45,957 bases of DNA, from the NCBI GenBank assembly GCA_027489355.1, contig JAIXZY010000032.1:1-45957 (forward strand), in the 5' to 3' direction. Source of the stretch: Paracoccaceae bacterium. Lineage in GTDB: Bacteria > Pseudomonadota > Alphaproteobacteria > Rhodobacterales > Rhodobacteraceae. Below, piece by piece: positions 42,875 through 45,957 of this stretch. Under the pieces are notes generated by a model. The model worked only from the letters and a program-made list of their open reading frames with translations. It had not been told where the DNA came from and did not search any database. Each line of letters begins with the position of its first letter. Within the stretch, counting starts at the first letter, position 1. The position numbers and the translations under genes are program-made.

Positions 42875-43033
42875 TCAGCGGCCCATGTGGCGCAGGTGGT
42901 CGGCGGCGCGGAGGCCTGCGTCATCCTGGAACTCACGCGGGGACCGGCGCGGGTAGTGCTCGGGGTAGGTGCCCTCCAGCGACTTGCGCATCCGCGTGGC
43001 AATCAGCAGGGCATCGGCGAAGATATTCAACAT
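42875..43033 (-). CDS. Small protein of 52 residues, unrecognised
   Basis: A compact gene with a strong AAGGAG ribosome-binding site seven bases before ATG 43033. The product starts MLNIFADALLIATRMRKSLEG, a hydrophobic then basic helix, and continues PEHYPRRSPREFQDD. It is divergent from the LysR gene (97 bases). In R. capsulatus the LysR gene hvrB is reported next to an orf5, and this gene sits in a comparable position. No function can be stated. Confidence 0.6.
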   Translation of the reverse strand: MLNIFADALLIATRMRKSLEGTYPEHYPRRSPREFQDDAGLRAADHLRHMGR

Positions 43034-43130
43034 GACCTTTCTCCTTTTCGGCTTTCGATGATTGCTTTTGCCATGAAAGGGGCCATGCTGCGACTCAGGA
43101 AGACTTTGCAACTGTAAGGCAGGCTAACAG

Positions 43131-44000
43131 GTGACAGACTGGCGCAGCTTTCCCTCGCTGACCGCGCTGCGGGCCTTCGCTGCGACAGCCGAGCTGCGGA
43201 ACTTCAGCCAGGCGGCGCGGGTGCTGAACGTGACGCATGCCGCCGTGGCCCAGCAGGTGCGCGCGCTGGAGGATCAGCTTGGCCGATCGCTGGTCCAGCG
43301 GGAGGGACGCGGGGTCAGCCTGACTGCGGACGGCGAGCAGCTGGCCGAGGCGCTGGGCGAAGGCTTCGGCGCGATCCAGCGGGGGCTGGAGGCGCTGAAG
43401 GCCGGAGAGGCGGACCGTCCGGTGCGGATCACGCTGACGGCGAGTTTCGCCGCGCAATGGCTGATGCCGCGGCTGAAGGACTTCTGGCGGAAGCATCCCG
43501 AGATCGGCCTGTCCCTGCATCCCGACAGCCGGGTCGTGGACCTGCACCGGGAAAGGATGGACCTGGCGATCCGCTATGGGAACGGCGATTGGCCGGGGGT
43601 CGAGGCCGAATACCTGACTTCGGCCCGGCTGGTGATCGCGGGGGCGCCTTCGCTGATCGGGGGCAAGGCCCCGACGGTCGAGGACATGCGTCAGATGGAT
43701 TGGGTCCTGTCGCGCAACTGGGCCGAGCAGGATGCCTATCTGCGGCAGCTGGGCCTGGACCCTGCAAGCCTGAGCAGCACCGACATCAGCAACGAGGAAT
43801 TGGCGCTGGCTGCGGCCCGCCAGGGATTGGGGCTGGTGGTGGAAAGCGTGGCGCTGATCGAATCCGATGTGGCCGAGGGCCGCTTGCGGATCGTGCATGA
43901 AAGCCGGGAAAAGCTTCCGGCGTATTTTCTTGTCACATTGCCCGGGCCAAAGCGCGCTGCGGCCCGGGCATTTCTCAGATGGCTGAAATCACAGGGCTGA
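43131..44000 (+). CDS. LysR-family regulator, candidate HvrB
   Basis: A 289-residue LysR protein. The N-terminal winged helix-turn-helix lies at residues ~6-65 (LTALRAFAATAELRNFSQAA, then THAAVAQQVRALEDQLG), and the C-terminal effector domain starts near residue 95. It belongs to the GcvA-like group. In Rhodobacter capsulatus, hvrB, a LysR gene between hvrA and ahcY, activates ahcY. This gene is between the same markers, so HvrB is a reasonable but unproven identity. GTG start at 43131; AGG-rich upstream sequence. Confidence 0.85.
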   Translation: MTDWRSFPSLTALRAFAATAELRNFSQAARVLNVTHAAVAQQVRALEDQLGRSLVQREGRGVSLTADGEQLAEALGEGFGAIQRGLEALKAGEADRPVRITLTASFAAQWLMPRLKDFWRKHPEIGLSLHPDSRVVDLHRERMDLAIRYGNGDWPGVEAEYLTSARLVIAGAPSLIGGKAPTVEDMRQMDWVLSRNWAEQDAYLRQLGLDPASLSSTDISNEELALAAARQGLGLVVESVALIESDVAEGRLRIVHESREKLPAYFLVTLPGPKRAAARAFLRWLKSQG

Positions 44001-44003
44001 CGA

Positions 44004-44318
44004 TCAGATCGCCAGATCCTCGGGTTTGCGGCCTTTTGCCAAAGCCTCGGAGAACCAGCGGGGCTTGCGCCCGCGGCCCGACCAGGTGTCGGCCTGATTG
44101 GCCGGATTCGCGTATTTCGCGACGGACGGCGAGCGTTTCCGTCCGGCCGTGACCCCCGTCAACTCGGCCAGCGAAAAGCCCATTGCCTTGGCTTTCTCTT
44201 CCAGTTCCGCAAGAGCTTCACGCTTCTTTCGGTCCTCATATCCCGAAATCGCCTTTGCCACCTGCGATTGCAGATCCTTCAGCTCTTTCAAGGAGAGACT
44301 ATTCAAGTCCAGGTTCAA
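44004..44318 (-). CDS. hvrA: H-NS-like trans-acting regulator HvrA
   Basis: A 104-residue nucleoid regulator. The N-terminal coiled coil (LDLNSLSLKELKDLQSQVAKAI) is for oligomerisation, and the C-terminal DNA-binding motif YANPANQADTWSGRGRKPRW matches the H-NS/HvrA signature. In Rhodobacter it tunes photosynthesis and nitrogen-fixation genes. The start is unusual: TTG at 44318, with GAGGGG upstream, gives the family length; no ATG occurs nearby in frame, and the upstream extension runs into regA. It follows regA by 70 bases. Confidence 0.88.
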   Translation of the reverse strand: MNLDLNSLSLKELKDLQSQVAKAISGYEDRKKREALAELEEKAKAMGFSLAELTGVTAGRKRSPSVAKYANPANQADTWSGRGRKPRWFSEALAKGRKPEDLAI

Positions 44319-44388
44319 TGTCTGATCCCCCTCGGATAAAGACGGGGTATCAATAGAGCCGAAGTCTCTTATGCGCAACAATTGATCC

Positions 44389-44940
44389 CTACTTGGGACT
44401 TCTTTTCGCAAGAATCCGCTGCAATGTCCGCCGGTGCATGGAAAGGCGACGCGCGGTTTCGGAAACATTGCGGTCGCACATTTCATAGACCCGCTGGATA
44501 TGCTCCCAACGCACCCGGTCGGCAGACATCGGATTTTCGGGCGGCTCGGGCAGATTGCCGCCTCGTGCCAGAAGCGCATTCGTCACGTCATTGGCATCCG
44601 CGGGCTTCGAGAGGTAGTCGATCGCCCCGATCTTCACCGCCGCAACCGCCGTCGCGATCGCGCCATATCCGGTCAGGACGACAATCCGGCACGAGGGCCG
44701 CTTTTCCCGCAGCGTCTCGATCACCTCGAGCCCATTGCCATCCTCAAGCCGCAGGTCGACGACTGCATAGGCCGGGGGCCGCGTGATGGCCTTCGCCCGG
44801 CCTTCAGCCACGCTTTGCGCCGTCTCGGTCAGGAAGCCGCGCTTCTCCATCGCCTTGGCCAGCCGCTTGACGAAGGACTCGTCGTCGTCGACCAGCAAAA
44901 GGGTCGGATCCGGGCCAAGATCGGTGGGCTCTTCGGTCAT
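44389..44940 (-). CDS. regA: Redox response regulator RegA/PrrA/ActR
   Basis: A 183-residue response regulator. Receiver acids are D18-D20 (LLLVDDDE), with phosphoacceptor D62 (AVVDLRLEDG) and a conserved lysine in LSKPAD. The C-terminal Fis-type helix-turn-helix (residues ~145-180, NVSETARRLSMHRRTLQRIL) is the near-invariant part of this family. Phosphorylated by RegB under low oxygen, it controls respiration, photosynthesis, CO2 and nitrogen fixation. It is 21 bases after senC. Confidence 0.97.
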   Translation of the reverse strand: MTEEPTDLGPDPTLLLVDDDESFVKRLAKAMEKRGFLTETAQSVAEGRAKAITRPPAYAVVDLRLEDGNGLEVIETLREKRPSCRIVVLTGYGAIATAVAAVKIGAIDYLSKPADANDVTNALLARGGNLPEPPENPMSADRVRWEHIQRVYEMCDRNVSETARRLSMHRRTLQRILAKRSPK

Positions 44941-44961
44941 AAGTCTGTCCTGCGTCGCGGT

Positions 44962-45585
44962 TCAGGGCGCAGCTTTGCTTGCCTGAACGAAACAAGCAAC
45001 GCTTTCCGCCATCTGCTCTGAGGTAATCTCGCGCTTGAAGAAATCCACAAAGCCTTCTTGCGGAAGCATCAGGTAGGTGAAGGTCATGTGGTCCATCAGG
45101 TAATATTCGTCGCCCGTCTCGCGCTTCTTGTATACCGTCTTGTAGGCCTGCGCGGCCGCCTTCACCTGATCCGCCGTTCCGGTCAGCGCGATCAGCTTGG
45201 GGTGCAGGTTGGACGCGTAATCCGCAAGCGCCTCGGGCGTGTCGCGCTCGGGGTCGATGGAGATGAACACCGGAGTCACATCGAGGCCCTGCTTTTCCAG
45301 AAGGTCGACCGCCGCCACATTGCGCGCCATGTCCATCGGGCAGACATCGGGACAGAAGGTATAGCCGAAGTAGACCAGGCTGGGTTTCGTGAGTACCTCC
45401 TTGTCGGTCACGGCTTGGCCCGAGGTATTGACCAGAGTGAACGGACCGCCGATCTCGCCCCCGGCGATGCCCTGGCGGCAGTCGGCAAAGGCGTCGCCGC
45501 TGCGCTGCATCTGGATGTAGAGGAACGACCCGCCCAGCAAGGCCGCGACAGCGGCGGCGGCTACTCCGGCGTAAAGTCTGGTCAT
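44962..45585 (-). CDS. senC: SCO1/SenC/PrrC copper-binding protein
   Basis: A 207-residue thioredoxin-like protein anchored by an N-terminal helix (residues ~5-22). The copper/redox motif is C78-P-D-V-C82 in YTFCPDVCPMD, with a partner histidine in LMDHMTFTYLML. It takes part in cytochrome oxidase copper assembly and, in Rhodobacter, influences RegB signalling. It is divergent from regB (90 bases) and upstream of regA. Confidence 0.95.
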   Translation of the reverse strand: MTRLYAGVAAAAVAALLGGSFLYIQMQRSGDAFADCRQGIAGGEIGGPFTLVNTSGQAVTDKEVLTKPSLVYFGYTFCPDVCPMDMARNVAAVDLLEKQGLDVTPVFISIDPERDTPEALADYASNLHPKLIALTGTADQVKAAAQAYKTVYKKRETGDEYYLMDHMTFTYLMLPQEGFVDFFKREITSEQMAESVACFVQASKAAP

Positions 45586-45675
45586 GGTGCGGCTCCTTCT
45601 TCCGACGCGGCGTTGATCTCAGATGAGGGCGCCCTTAACAATGGTAAACCCCCGGCAAGGACATCCGGTCACAGC

Positions 45676-45957
45676 ATGGCCTCGGCTCTTCCCGCAGTTC
45701 CGGTTCCCGATGTCGGCGCCAACATGGTCCGGCAGCGCACGCTGATCCTTCTGCGCTGGATGGCGATTGCCGGGCAAGTTGCCGCGATCCTGGTGGCCAG
45801 CCAGGTCTACGGGCTGCAACTGCCGCTGGGTCTTTGCGCCCTGGCGGTCGGCTGCTCGGTGCTGGCGAACCTCGCGCTGGTGATGCTGTTCCCCGAGAAC
45901 CGGCGTCTCAGCGAGGTCGAGGCCTTCTTCACCCTGCTCTTCGACCTGGGCCAGCTG
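45676..45957 (+). CDS. regB: Redox sensor histidine kinase RegB/PrrB, 5' part
   Basis: The first 94 codons before the window ends. The sequence MVRQRTLILLRWMAIAGQ (from residue ~17) begins the membrane domain of RegB, and two hydrophobic helices are visible. The kinase core, redox cysteine and conserved quinone-interacting loop are outside the window. The divergent senC-regA pair supports the identification. Confidence 0.9.
   Translation, partial: MASALPAVPVPDVGANMVRQRTLILLRWMAIAGQVAAILVASQVYGLQLPLGLCALAVGCSVLANLALVMLFPENRRLSEVEAFFTLLFDLGQL

Noticed and set aside
1-45957. CRISPR arrays, insertion sequences, prophage genes and rRNA
   Set aside because: No regularly spaced repeats, transposase or integrase signatures, phage structural proteins or rRNA sequence was seen on either strand.

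Overview
The window is GC-rich, gene-dense chromosomal DNA from an alphaproteobacterium, most likely of the Rhodobacterales/Rhodobacteraceae. The evidence is the RegB/SenC/RegA/HvrA redox-regulator locus near ahcY, the petABC (fbcFBC) cytochrome bc1 operon with a twin-arginine Rieske protein, a DinB with an N-terminal four-cysteine extension, and small families DUF1761 and DUF2853. No insertion sequence, prophage, CRISPR array or rRNA was seen. One tRNA (Val, GAC) is present.

Layout. 1-5541: a D-xylose uptake and catabolism operon (xylF 3' end, xylH, xylG, xylB, xylA) with translational overlaps and a strong hairpin after xylF. 5612-11930: housekeeping and accessory genes (SDR reductase, methyltransferase, AMP nucleosidase, HU, VOC protein, DMT exporter, GST, WYL regulator). 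11983-15514: three consecutive glycosyltransferase genes. 15780-19099: a TPP riboswitch followed by the thiamine ABC transporter thiBPQ. 19148-21876: cytochrome bc1 operon on the minus strand. 22056-27771: small accessory genes, L36, tRNA-Val, an N-formylglutamate amidohydrolase family protein and DinB.

27888-36086 is the most unusual part: seven tightly packed or overlapping plus-strand genes. They encode a GSCFA protein, a GDS-motif protein, a LamG-like protein, an alpha/beta hydrolase-like protein, a glycosyltransferase paralogous to the one at 11983, an unrecognised 468-residue protein, and a 770-residue sulfatase with C-terminal RTX-like calcium-binding repeats and no signal peptide. Together these suggest synthesis or remodelling of a surface glycan, possibly sulfated, with the sulfatase leaving by type I secretion. 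I could not match this combination to a characterised system.

36149-45957: TerC-family membrane protein, chorismate synthase, DUF1761, DUF2853, ahcY, a GT8 glycosyltransferase, an HD hydrolase, a small protein divergent from a LysR regulator (candidate HvrB), then hvrA, regA, senC and divergent regB, cut by the window end.

Functional themes are pentose use, thiamine salvage, respiration with redox control, methyl-cycle turnover, and two linked surface-glycan loci. Intergenic DNA carries several terminators and at least three families of short palindromes. Assignments come from reading motifs by eye; no database search was run.
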